From positions 176-16,617 of the forward strand of contig DISA01000067.1 in the NCBI GenBank assembly GCA_002421915.1: 16,442 bases of DNA, given 5' to 3'. Position 1 is the first letter of the stretch. The number at the start of each line of letters is the position of its first letter. The DNA is from Gallionellaceae bacterium UBA6222. Its GTDB lineage: Bacteria > Pseudomonadota > Gammaproteobacteria > Burkholderiales > Gallionellaceae. The notes beneath the pieces are model-generated. The model was not told where the DNA came from and did no database searches. It was given only the letters and a program-made list of their open reading frames with translations. The position numbers and the translations under genes are program-made. Shown piece after piece: positions 1 through 6,067 of this stretch.

Positions 1-173
1 TCCATGATGACGTCGTCGGAGATGACCTTGTGGGCGAGCGCGGAATCGCCCTGGACCAATGCCCGGACGCTGTCGCTCACCATCTGCTCGGCAAGTCCAC
101 CCATCTCTGAGATGCGGCGCATCAGGTATTTCAGTTCTTCGTCGAAGGCGGAGTAGATGTGTGTCGATGACAT
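1..173 (-). CDS. phoU: PhoU, phosphate signalling protein (C-terminal part missing)
   Basis: PhoU is a cytoplasmic helical-bundle protein that connects the Pst transporter to the PhoR/PhoB two-component system and keeps the Pho regulon off when phosphate is plentiful. Only the first 57 residues are present; the gene runs off the left edge. The reading begins MSSTHIYSAFDEELKYLMRR and continues with ISEMGGLAEQMVSDSVRALV, the usual start of the first PhoU helical repeat. The ATG at 173 has a good ribosome site (GAGGA) about 7 bases upstream. It lies 46 bases downstream of pstB on the same strand, the normal last position of a pst operon. It is the only phoU in the window although two Pst systems are present. 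Identity is secure from the N-terminus and the position. Confidence 0.93.
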   Translation of the reverse strand, partial: MSSTHIYSAFDEELKYLMRRISEMGGLAEQMVSDSVRALVQGDSALAHKVISDDVIM

Positions 174-219
174 GTCGTGATCCTCGAATGAATGCGTCAG
201 CGCGACTGGTGACGGGGCA

Positions 220-996
220 TCAGCCGAAGCGGCCCATGATGTAGTCCTGCGTGCGCTGATCGTCGGGATTGGTGAACATCTTGTCGGTATCGTTTTCTTC
301 GACGAGCTCACCGAGATGGAACATCGCGGTGCGCTGCGACACACGCGCCGCCTGCTGCATGGAGTGGGTCACGATGACGATCGTGTAGTTCGCGCGAAGC
401 TCGTGGATCAGTTCCTCGACTTTGGCGGTCGCGATCGGATCGAGTGCCGAACAAGGTTCGTCCATCAGGATGACCTCGGGGCTGACGGCGACGGCGCGGG
501 CGATACAGAGACGTTGCTGCTGGCCACCCGAAAGCCCGGTGCCCGGCGCATCGAGGCGATCCTTCACTTCATTCCAGAGGCCGGCCTTCTGCAATGCCGA
601 CGCGACGATGTCGTCCATGTCCGACTTCTTGCGGGCAAGCCCGTGAATGCGCGGGCCGTAAGCGACGTTCTCGTAGATCGATTTCGGGAACGGATTCGGC
701 TTCTGGAACACCATGCCGACCTTGGCGCGCAGCATGTTGAGGTCATGCCTGGGATCCAGCACGTTGTCTCCGTCCAGCATAATCTCGCCGGTGGCGCGCT
801 GCTTGGGATAGAGCTGGTACATGCGGTTGAAGGTACGCAGCAATGTTGATTTGCCGCAACCCGACGGGCCGATAAAAGCGGTTACCATCTTTTCCGCGAT
901 GCTCAGGTTGATATCTTTGAGCGCGCGCAAATTGCCGTAGAAAAAGTTGAGGTTTTTGACGACAACTTTGGGGTTGATATTCTTTTCAGTGTTCAT
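220..996 (-). CDS. pstB: PstB, phosphate ABC transporter ATP-binding protein (system 1)
   Basis: This is the ATPase of the PstSCAB phosphate importer, acting as a dimer on the inner face of the membrane. The 258-residue length is normal. All nucleotide-binding motifs are intact: Walker A GPSGCGKST at residues 43-51, the Q-loop in VFQKPNPFP near 97-104, signature LSGGQ at 155-159, Walker B VILMDEP at 175-181, and the switch histidine H211 in VTHSMQQ. The start at 996 follows pstA by 15 bases, with GGGA about 8 bases upstream. It lies between pstA and phoU as in most Pst operons. A second PstB encoded at 10058-10885 shares these motifs but is clearly a distinct paralogue (for example MDEPCSALD here against LDEPASALD there). 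Confidence 0.97.
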   Translation of the reverse strand: MNTEKNINPKVVVKNLNFFYGNLRALKDINLSIAEKMVTAFIGPSGCGKSTLLRTFNRMYQLYPKQRATGEIMLDGDNVLDPRHDLNMLRAKVGMVFQKPNPFPKSIYENVAYGPRIHGLARKKSDMDDIVASALQKAGLWNEVKDRLDAPGTGLSGGQQQRLCIARAVAVSPEVILMDEPCSALDPIATAKVEELIHELRANYTIVIVTHSMQQAARVSQRTAMFHLGELVEENDTDKMFTNPDDQRTQDYIMGRFG

Positions 997-1011
997 GGGT
1001 GATTCCCGGTA

Positions 1012-1857
1012 TCAATGTGTTGTTGCGCTTTGGCGGAACAAGACGCGCGCCAGAATGTTGAGCGTGAGCACGCTCAGGGTTATCAATAATGCTCCGGCCC
1101 AAGCCAGCTTCTGCCAGTCCTCGTAGGGGCTCATGGCGAACTGGAAAATCACCACCGGCAGATTGGCCAGCGGCTGGTTGATGTCGGAACTCCAGAATTG
1201 ATTGTTGAGTGCGGTGAAAAGCAGCGGTGCGGTCTCGCCGCTGATGCGGGCAATGGCAAGCATTACGCCGGTGATAATGCCGGCACGCGCAGCGCGCAGG
1301 GTGACGAAGTTGATGATCTTCCATTGCGGGGCGCCCAATGCGGCGGCCGCCTCGCGCAGGGTATTGGGAACCAGGCGCAGCATGTTCTCTGTGGTGCGAA
1401 TCACGATAGGGATGACAATGATGGCCAATGCCAGCGCGCCGGCCCAGCCGGAAAAATGTTTAACGTGGACGACATAGATTTCATACACGAACAGCCCGAT
1501 GACGATGGAGGGAGCCGAGAGCAGGATGTCGTTGATGAAACGCGTGACCGGAGCCAGCCAGCCGCGCTGGCCGAATTCAGCCAGATAGGTGCCGGCCAGA
1601 ATGCCGATGGGAGTGCCGATCAGTGTGCCGAGGACGCTCATTATCATGGTTCCCATGATGGCGTTGAGCAATCCGCCGTCGCTGCCCGGTGGCGGGGTCA
1701 TGTGGGTGAACACCATGGGGGTCAGTGCGGGCAGACCATGACTCAACAGAGTCCACAGTATCCAGCACAGCCAGAACAACCCAAACCCCATGGCCAGGAT
1801 CGAGACCAGCAATCCAACCACGTTGGCGATGCGGCGGCGTGTGTAGAGTGTCAGCAT
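1012..1857 (-). CDS. pstA: PstA, phosphate ABC transporter permease (system 1, short type)
   Basis: PstA is one of the two inner-membrane permease subunits of the phosphate importer. The 281-residue protein has about six hydrophobic segments, beginning with one near residues 12-38. The cytoplasmic EAA coupling loop that contacts PstB is seen as LREAAAALGAPQWKIINFV near residues 168-186. The family motif ARISGETAPLLFTA follows near residues 203-216. The length is that of the Escherichia coli-type protein, unlike the 551-residue paralogue at 8359-10014. The start at 1857 is 5 bases after the pstC stop. I see no strong ribosome site, so translational coupling to pstC is likely. The pairing with pstC upstream and pstB downstream supports the call. 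Confidence 0.96.
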   Translation of the reverse strand: MLTLYTRRRIANVVGLLVSILAMGFGLFWLCWILWTLLSHGLPALTPMVFTHMTPPPGSDGGLLNAIMGTMIMSVLGTLIGTPIGILAGTYLAEFGQRGWLAPVTRFINDILLSAPSIVIGLFVYEIYVVHVKHFSGWAGALALAIIVIPIVIRTTENMLRLVPNTLREAAAALGAPQWKIINFVTLRAARAGIITGVMLAIARISGETAPLLFTALNNQFWSSDINQPLANLPVVIFQFAMSPYEDWQKLAWAGALLITLSVLTLNILARVLFRQSATTH

Positions 1858-1862
1858 GATGG

Positions 1863-2828
1863 TCAGGTGGATTGGCCTTCGCGTTTTCCAAGCTTGTAAA
1901 GCATGAAGCGCGCGAGGGACAGCACCACAAAAGTGATGAAGAACAGGATCAGGCCCAATTCGATGAGCGAGGCGGTATAGAGCTCGCCATCGGCTTCGGT
2001 GAATTCATTGGCCAGTGCGGATGAGATGCTGTTACCGGGCATCAATAAGGACTTGGTTAGTTCGTGGGCATTGCCAATCACAAAGGTTACCGCCATGGTC
2101 TCGCCCAGTGCGCGGCCCAGGCCGAGCATGATGCCGCCGACCACGCCGATGCGGGTATAGGGGAGGACGATTTTCCAAACTACTTCCCATGTGGTGGCAC
2201 CGACACCATAGGCGGACTCTTTCAACATGGGCGGCACAACATCGAATACATCGCGCATCACCGAGGCGATGAACGGGATCACCATGATGGCCAGAATGAT
2301 ACCGGCGGTGAGGATGCCGATGCCCATCGGCGGCCCGGAAAAGAAGGGGCCAATAAGTGGCAGGGTGCCGATGTGGTCATTAATCCAGGGTTCAAAATGA
2401 TCGGCGAAAAACGGGGCAAAGATAAACAATCCCCACATGCCGTAGATGATGCTGGGAATGCCCGCCAGCAGCTCCACTGCGATGCCGAGGGGACGGCGCA
2501 AGATGCGCGGCGACAACTCGGTTAAAAATATAGCGATACCGAAGCTGACCGGAATGGCGATCAACAGTGCGATGGCCGAAGTTACCAAGGTGCCAACAAT
2601 CGGGACCAGTGCGCCATACTCGTCGGTAACCGGATTCCACTCCGAGCTTGTCAAAAATCCAAGGCCAAATGCCTTGATTGCGGGAAGACTGCCTACGACC
2701 AGAGAGAAGATGATCGCGATCAATAATGCCAAAACACCGAAGGCCGACAAACGTGTCATGCCGCGAAACAGCATGTCCAGCCAGATCTGACGCTTAAGGC
2801 GAGCTTGGTGCAGGAATGTCGAGTTCAT
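1863..2828 (-). CDS. pstC: PstC, phosphate ABC transporter permease (system 1, short type)
   Basis: PstC pairs with PstA to form the transmembrane path for phosphate. The 321-residue protein has a short cytoplasmic N-terminus, a first membrane segment near residues 28-50, and the usual six-helix permease core. Recognisable family stretches are ELLAGIPSIIYGMWGLF, the EAA loop LKESAYGVGATTWEVVWKIV, and GLGRALGETMAVTFVIGNA. Length is normal for the short type. The chosen start at 2828 lacks a clear Shine-Dalgarno sequence. Instead, the stop of a 22-codon ORF (2825-2893) overlaps it as ATGA, so coupling is possible. An in-frame ATG at residue 19 is an alternative start but would remove part of the N-terminal region. 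The gene lies 74 bases downstream of pstS and 5 bases upstream of pstA. Confidence 0.95.
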   Translation of the reverse strand: MNSTFLHQARLKRQIWLDMLFRGMTRLSAFGVLALLIAIIFSLVVGSLPAIKAFGLGFLTSSEWNPVTDEYGALVPIVGTLVTSAIALLIAIPVSFGIAIFLTELSPRILRRPLGIAVELLAGIPSIIYGMWGLFIFAPFFADHFEPWINDHIGTLPLIGPFFSGPPMGIGILTAGIILAIMVIPFIASVMRDVFDVVPPMLKESAYGVGATTWEVVWKIVLPYTRIGVVGGIMLGLGRALGETMAVTFVIGNAHELTKSLLMPGNSISSALANEFTEADGELYTASLIELGLILFFITFVVLSLARFMLYKLGKREGQST

Positions 2829-2893
2829 TGTTGGTGCAAGGGTTCAGTGAATTTACCGGTGAAGGGTTCTCCGGAGTGTGCTGTAATTGCCAT
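2825..2893 (-). CDS. Possible 22-codon leader ORF overlapping the pstC start
   Basis: A short open frame begins with ATG at 2893, ten bases past the pstS stop region. It runs for 22 codons, and its TGA overlaps the pstC ATG as ATGA. The peptide starts MAITAHSGEPFTGKF and has no membrane segment or signal. There is no visible ribosome site upstream of it, which argues against independent translation, but pstC itself also lacks one, so re-initiation through this frame is conceivable. The underlying DNA contains an imperfect direct repeat (2833-2845 and 2858-2869). It could well be a chance ORF; no function is proposed. Confidence 0.2.
   Translation of the reverse strand: MAITAHSGEPFTGKFTEPLHQQ
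2833..2869. repeat. Imperfect short direct repeat in the pstS-pstC gap
   Basis: On the plus strand GGTGCAAGGGTTC at 2833-2845 recurs as GGTGAAGGGTTC at 2858-2869, differing by one base gap, with a period of 25 bases. It sits directly upstream of the pstC start in the mRNA. No role is evident. The pstS-pstC gap otherwise shows only the small palindrome CTCCGGAG and no T-tract terminator. Confidence 0.4.
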
Positions 2894-2902
2894 GTTTTTT
2901 GA

Positions 2903-3949
2903 TTAGGGCCAGATCGCCTTGCCGTTGCTGTCTTTGATCTGATCCTTCCACGCGTCGCGGATCATCTTGGTGACCTTGTCCGGTAGCGGCACATAGTCAA
3001 GATCAGAGGCCATCTTGTTGCCATGGCTGTAAGCCCAGTCGAAGAAGTTCAGCACATCTTTAGCGGTGGCAGCCTTATTCTGATTTTTATGGACGAGGAT
3101 GAAGGTTGCACCGGTAATGGGCCAGCTGTCCTTGCCCGGTTCATTGGTTAAAATCTCGTAGAATCCGGAATCGGCACTCCATTTCGCGTTGGCAGCGGCA
3201 GCCTTGAAACTGTCGTCAGTCGGCGCCACAAAATTTCCGTCACGGTTCTGCAATTGGGCGGTGTTCATCTTGTTTTGCAGTGCGTAGGCGTACTCGACAT
3301 AGCCGATTGCGCCTTTGATCCGCTGCACATAGGAGGCGACGCCTTCATTACCTTTACCGCCGGTACCTACGGGCCATTTGACGGCTTTGTTGGCGCCCAC
3401 GTTATTTTTCCAGTCAGCGCTGATCTGGGATAAATAGGTGGTGAAAATAAAGGTGGTGCCGGAGCCGTCAGCGCGGTGGACAACGGTGATACTTTGTTCC
3501 GGAAGACTGAACTCTTTGTTGTCGGCGACAATCCTGGGATCGTTCCATTTTGTGATTTTGCCCATGAAAATGTCTGCCATGGTGGCGCTACTCAGTTTAA
3601 GTTGACCTTTGGCTATTCCGCCGATGTTGACCACAGGCACCACGCCACCGATGACAGTTGGAAATTGGGTTAGTCCGGCCGTTTTAAGCTCCTCCGGATT
3701 CAGCGGGGCGTCGGATGCGCCGAAATCAACGGTCTTAGCCTTGATTTGTTTGATGCCGCCACCGGAACCGATGGATTGGTAGTTCATATTCGTGCCCGTT
3801 TCTTTTTTGTAGGCTTCGGCCCACTTGGCGTAGACGGGATAGGGGAAGGTTGCACCCGCTCCCGTGATATTGCCGGCATAGGCACCACCCGCACCCAGCA
3901 GGGTGAGGGACAGGCTAAGGCCACTCAAAATTCGATTCAGCTTGCTCAT
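2903..3949 (-). CDS. pstS: PstS, periplasmic phosphate-binding protein (system 1)
   Basis: This is the high-affinity phosphate-binding protein that delivers phosphate to PstCA. The 348 residues start with a signal peptide (basic MSKLNR, a hydrophobic stretch to about residue 20, likely cleavage after AYA at 25). The phosphate-binding residues known from E. coli PstS all have counterparts: T34 and F35 in GAGATFPYPVY, S62 in IGSGGG, D80 in DFGASDAPL, and R159, D161, S163, G164, T165 in HRADGSGTTF. The start has GGGAGA about 8 bases upstream. It is the first gene of the left operon and diverges from the second PstS-like gene across the 3950-4304 control region. Induction by phosphate starvation through PhoB is expected for the family and supported only weakly here by half-sites upstream. 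Confidence 0.97.
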   Translation of the reverse strand: MSKLNRILSGLSLSLTLLGAGGAYAGNITGAGATFPYPVYAKWAEAYKKETGTNMNYQSIGSGGGIKQIKAKTVDFGASDAPLNPEELKTAGLTQFPTVIGGVVPVVNIGGIAKGQLKLSSATMADIFMGKITKWNDPRIVADNKEFSLPEQSITVVHRADGSGTTFIFTTYLSQISADWKNNVGANKAVKWPVGTGGKGNEGVASYVQRIKGAIGYVEYAYALQNKMNTAQLQNRDGNFVAPTDDSFKAAAANAKWSADSGFYEILTNEPGKDSWPITGATFILVHKNQNKAATAKDVLNFFDWAYSHGNKMASDLDYVPLPDKVTKMIRDAWKDQIKDSNGKAIWP

Positions 3950-4020
3950 TTTCAGATTTCTCCCAAAGGCTTAGTCGTTGTGTCCGATTTTTATGGGCCG
4001 TGCAAACCGGCGCATATTTT

Positions 4021-4038
4021 GTTACGGGATTATTACAC
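4021..4038 (-). promoter_or_regulatory. Candidate Pho box for the left pst operon
   Basis: Read on the minus strand, GTGTAAT and CCGTAAC lie 11 bases apart with a 4-base AATC spacer. Each matches 5 of 7 positions of the E. coli PhoB half-site CTGTCA(T/C), and the 11-base spacing is right. The pair lies about 70 bases upstream of the pstS start. The match is degenerate, so this is a suggestion supported by context (a pst operon) more than by sequence. Confidence 0.35.
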
Positions 4039-4190
4039 AACCAGCCTCGCAAATTACCCCCAAAATTGCAACAAGAACACCTGCTGCAGTGGTTCAATTT
4101 ATAGTTTTGCGGGCTCCATCAACTCAATTCCGCGCTACGCTTCCACCTAATAAACAGAATGTTAGCGTTTGTCGTGCTGCATGTTTGTCA

Positions 4191-4230
4191 CGGGCATCTG
4201 GGTTTAATCATTCTGTAACATTCCCGGCAT
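4191..4230 (+). promoter_or_regulatory. Candidate tandem Pho boxes for the second pst operon
   Basis: Four 7-base units follow one another at exact 11-base steps: CGGGCAT at 4191, GTTTAAT at 4202, CTGTAAC at 4213 and CCGGCAT at 4224. They match the PhoB half-site CTGTCA(T/C) at 5, 4, 6 and 5 of 7 positions. The array ends about 75 bases before the start of the PstS-like gene at 4305. The phased spacing is the main argument; the individual matches are weak. Confidence 0.4.
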
Positions 4231-4304
4231 AGGATGCGTGCCCATGAATCCGACGCGAGTCGACGTTCTAGGAACAATTCCAACCCATTACAGGAGTATT
4301 TAGC

Positions 4305-5291
4305 ATGATTATGAAGAAGCTCGTTATGGCACTCGGACTTATCGCCGGCTCTGCTTTTGCCGCGCAAAGCGCCGTTGCCGCAGCCGTTAATGTCGATCCT
4401 GCCCTGCCTAGTTATCAGAAATCCAGCGGTGTTTCAGGCAACTTCACCAGCGTCGGTTCCGACACCCTGAACAATCTGATGACGCTGTGGGCCGAGTCCT
4501 ACAAGCGCTTCTACCCCAACGTCAACATCCAGATCCAGGGCGCAGGTTCCTCCACCGCGCCTCCGGCACTGATCCAGGGTGCGTCCAACTTCGGCCCGAT
4601 GAGCCGGACCATGAAGGACGAAGAGATCGTCGCCTTCGAGAAGAAGTACGGCTACAAGCCCACCGCTGTGCCGGTCGCCATCGACGCCCTGGCCGTGTAC
4701 GTCAACAAGGACAACCCGATCCAGGGTATGTCAATCACCCAGGTCGACGCCATCTTCTCCGCCACCCGCAAGTGCGGCGGCGCCATGGAAATTGGCAAGT
4801 GGGGTGATGCCGGCATGACCGGCGACTGGGCGGGCCGCAACATCGCCCTGTACGGCCGCAACTCGGTGTCCGGCACCTACGGCTACTTCAAGGAGAAGGC
4901 GCTATGCAAGGGTGACTTCACTAAGCGCGTCGCCGAGCAGCCGGGTTCCGCCTCCGTAGTGCAAAGTGTATCCGGCCAGATCGGTGCCATCGGCTACTCC
5001 GGCATTGGCTACCTGACCTCTGGCGTGCGAGCCGTGCCTCTGGCCAAGAAGGACGGCGAACCGTTCTACGCGGCAACGCCCGAAAACGCCCTCAGCAAGA
5101 AGTACCCCCTGGCTCGTGTGCTCTACGTCTACGTAAACAAGCGCCCGAACCAGCCGCTGCAGCCTCTGGAGCGCGAATTCTTCAAGATGGTGCTGTCCAA
5201 GCAGGGGCAGGAAGTGGTGGTCAAGGACGGTTTTGTGCCGATGCCTGCCGCCATGGTCAGCAAGGCCCTGAGCGACTTGGGTATCGACTGA
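4305..5291 (+). CDS. PstS-like periplasmic phosphate-binding protein (system 2)
   Basis: This is a phosphate-binding protein of the PBP superfamily but of a different branch from the PstS at 2903-3949. The 328 residues begin with a signal peptide (MIMKKLVMALGLIAGSAFAA, likely cleaved near residue 26). Ligand-loop motifs are visible: GSDTL at 51-55, GAGSSTAPPAL at 79-89, GPMSR at 97-101 and RNSVSGTYGYF at 185-195. Translation from 4305 fits AGGAG 8 bases upstream; a second ATG two codons later is an alternative. Codons end strongly in C or G (AAC, AAG, ATC, CTG), suggesting high expression as expected for a periplasmic binding protein. It heads the operon with the long PstC and PstA, as in Pseudomonas-type systems. 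Substrate other than phosphate is possible but unlikely given the neighbours. Confidence 0.9.
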   Translation: MIMKKLVMALGLIAGSAFAAQSAVAAAVNVDPALPSYQKSSGVSGNFTSVGSDTLNNLMTLWAESYKRFYPNVNIQIQGAGSSTAPPALIQGASNFGPMSRTMKDEEIVAFEKKYGYKPTAVPVAIDALAVYVNKDNPIQGMSITQVDAIFSATRKCGGAMEIGKWGDAGMTGDWAGRNIALYGRNSVSGTYGYFKEKALCKGDFTKRVAEQPGSASVVQSVSGQIGAIGYSGIGYLTSGVRAVPLAKKDGEPFYAATPENALSKKYPLARVLYVYVNKRPNQPLQPLEREFFKMVLSKQGQEVVVKDGFVPMPAAMVSKALSDLGID

Positions 5292-5310
5292 TCCTCGCTA
5301 GCAAATCCGC

Positions 5311-5334
5311 CGCGCGCCCCTGACCGGGCGTGCG
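5311..5334 (+). other. GC-rich mRNA hairpin after the PstS-like gene
   Basis: CGCGCGCCC at 5311-5319 pairs with GGGCGTGCG at 5326-5334, giving a 9-bp stem with one G-T pair and a 6-base loop. No T-run follows, so it is unlikely to be an efficient terminator by itself. Placed between a binding-protein gene and its downstream genes, it could protect the upstream message from 3' decay, as palindromes do in other binding-protein operons. That role is inference. Confidence 0.6.
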
Positions 5335-5359
5335 CTAACAATCCAAATGGAGTGAAATC

Positions 5360-5947
5360 ATGCGAAACACCCAGCAGCTTAAACTGGTTGCCGCACTGTC
5401 CGCCCTGCTCGCCTTTGGCGCCATGAGCGGTTGCGCCACCAGCCAGACCACGGCCGCCCCGGCGGCCAGGGCCGAAGCCTCGGTCCAGAAGCAGACCTAT
5501 TTCATGGTCTACCACGAGAACGGCCGTATCTACGCCATGACCGAGCCCAACATATATCTGGGACTGATGGCGCACGACGAAGTACCGCTGACTCGTGCTC
5601 GCGTCGGCGCCGGCCCCGATGGCGAGACCGTGGTCTTCGGTATCACCAGCAAGGATGGTGAGAACCTGGACAAGCCTACTGCCGCCGAGGATATTTTCGA
5701 CGGCCGGACCAAGGATGTTGGTTCCTTCTACGGCGAGGTGGTGCGTAATGGCCGCTACCACGTCTTCGGCGAATGGAAGGATTTCCAGGACTACCTGTCC
5801 CACAAGGAAATCACCTTCACCTACACCGAAATCGGCACCGGCCCCAAGGGCGAGACGGTGATCTATGCCTTGAACAACAAGACCAAGGATAGCGGACGTC
5901 CGGTGGCCCTGGTCGAGCAGTTCAATCGGTTGCGTCAAGCAAAATAA
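5360..5947 (+). CDS. Unrecognised lipoprotein with two copies of one domain
   Basis: I do not recognise this family. The 195-residue protein has a lipoprotein signal: MRNTQQLKL, a hydrophobic stretch, and lipobox MSGC with the modified cysteine at 25, followed by a low-complexity Ala/Thr linker to about residue 43. Two homologous domains follow, about residues 47-114 and 123-190, with a constant 76-residue offset. NGR at 54-56 matches NGR at 130-132, EVPLT at 74-78 matches EITFT at 150-154, and GAGPDGETVVFG at 83-94 matches GTGPKGETVIYA at 159-170. There is no cysteine beyond the lipid anchor. The start has TGGAG 7 bases upstream. It lies between the binding-protein gene and the terminator before pstC, with the same C-ending codon preference as the former. 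A periplasmic accessory role in phosphate uptake is a guess from position. Confidence 0.85.
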   Translation: MRNTQQLKLVAALSALLAFGAMSGCATSQTTAAPAARAEASVQKQTYFMVYHENGRIYAMTEPNIYLGLMAHDEVPLTRARVGAGPDGETVVFGITSKDGENLDKPTAAEDIFDGRTKDVGSFYGEVVRNGRYHVFGEWKDFQDYLSHKEITFTYTEIGTGPKGETVIYALNNKTKDSGRPVALVEQFNRLRQAK

Positions 5948-5973
5948 GCGATACCGCTTCAGAGCGGCCGCAG

Positions 5974-6010
5974 ACCGGGCCGAGCCAGGACATGGTTCGG
6001 CCCGGTTTTT
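5974..6010 (+). terminator. Strong intrinsic terminator before the long pstC
   Basis: ACCGGGCCGAGCC at 5974-5986 pairs with GGTTCGGCCCGGT at 5994-6006 over 13 bp with one G-T pair and a 7-base loop, followed at once by a run of five T (6006-6010). It lies 27 bases after the lipoprotein gene and 57 bases before pstC. It should separate abundant binding-protein and lipoprotein message from the permease and ATPase genes. Confidence 0.9.
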
Positions 6011-6067
6011 CACGAATTCACGCGCTCGGCGCAAGCAAGTCAACGGCGATGGAAAAAGTGGTGAACC

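Larger units (their letters stand above)
3950..4304. other. Divergent intergenic control region between two pst operons
   Basis: These 355 bases separate two outward-reading phosphate-uptake operons and hold no convincing gene. The region is richer in A and T than its flanks, especially 4020-4160. It contains candidate PhoB half-sites facing each operon (listed separately), a GTTTGTC direct repeat at 4167-4173 and 4183-4189, and the ribosome site AGGAG just before 4305. I could not identify confident -10/-35 pairs on either side, and I see no riboswitch-like fold or terminator. Short open frames crossing it do not look like proteins. Confidence 0.7.

Noticed and set aside
3746..4232. Open frames crossing the 3950-4304 control region on the plus strand
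   Set aside because: They begin inside pstS antisense sequence or in AT-rich DNA, lack ribosome sites and encode no recognisable protein.
4265..4275. Short palindrome GTTCTAGGAAC before the PstS-like gene
   Set aside because: Only four base pairs around a three-base centre; too short to support as an operator or hairpin.
5129..6043. A 304-codon open frame on the minus strand opposite the lipoprotein gene
   Set aside because: It covers the strong terminator and two well-supported plus-strand genes, and has no ribosome site or recognisable protein features.
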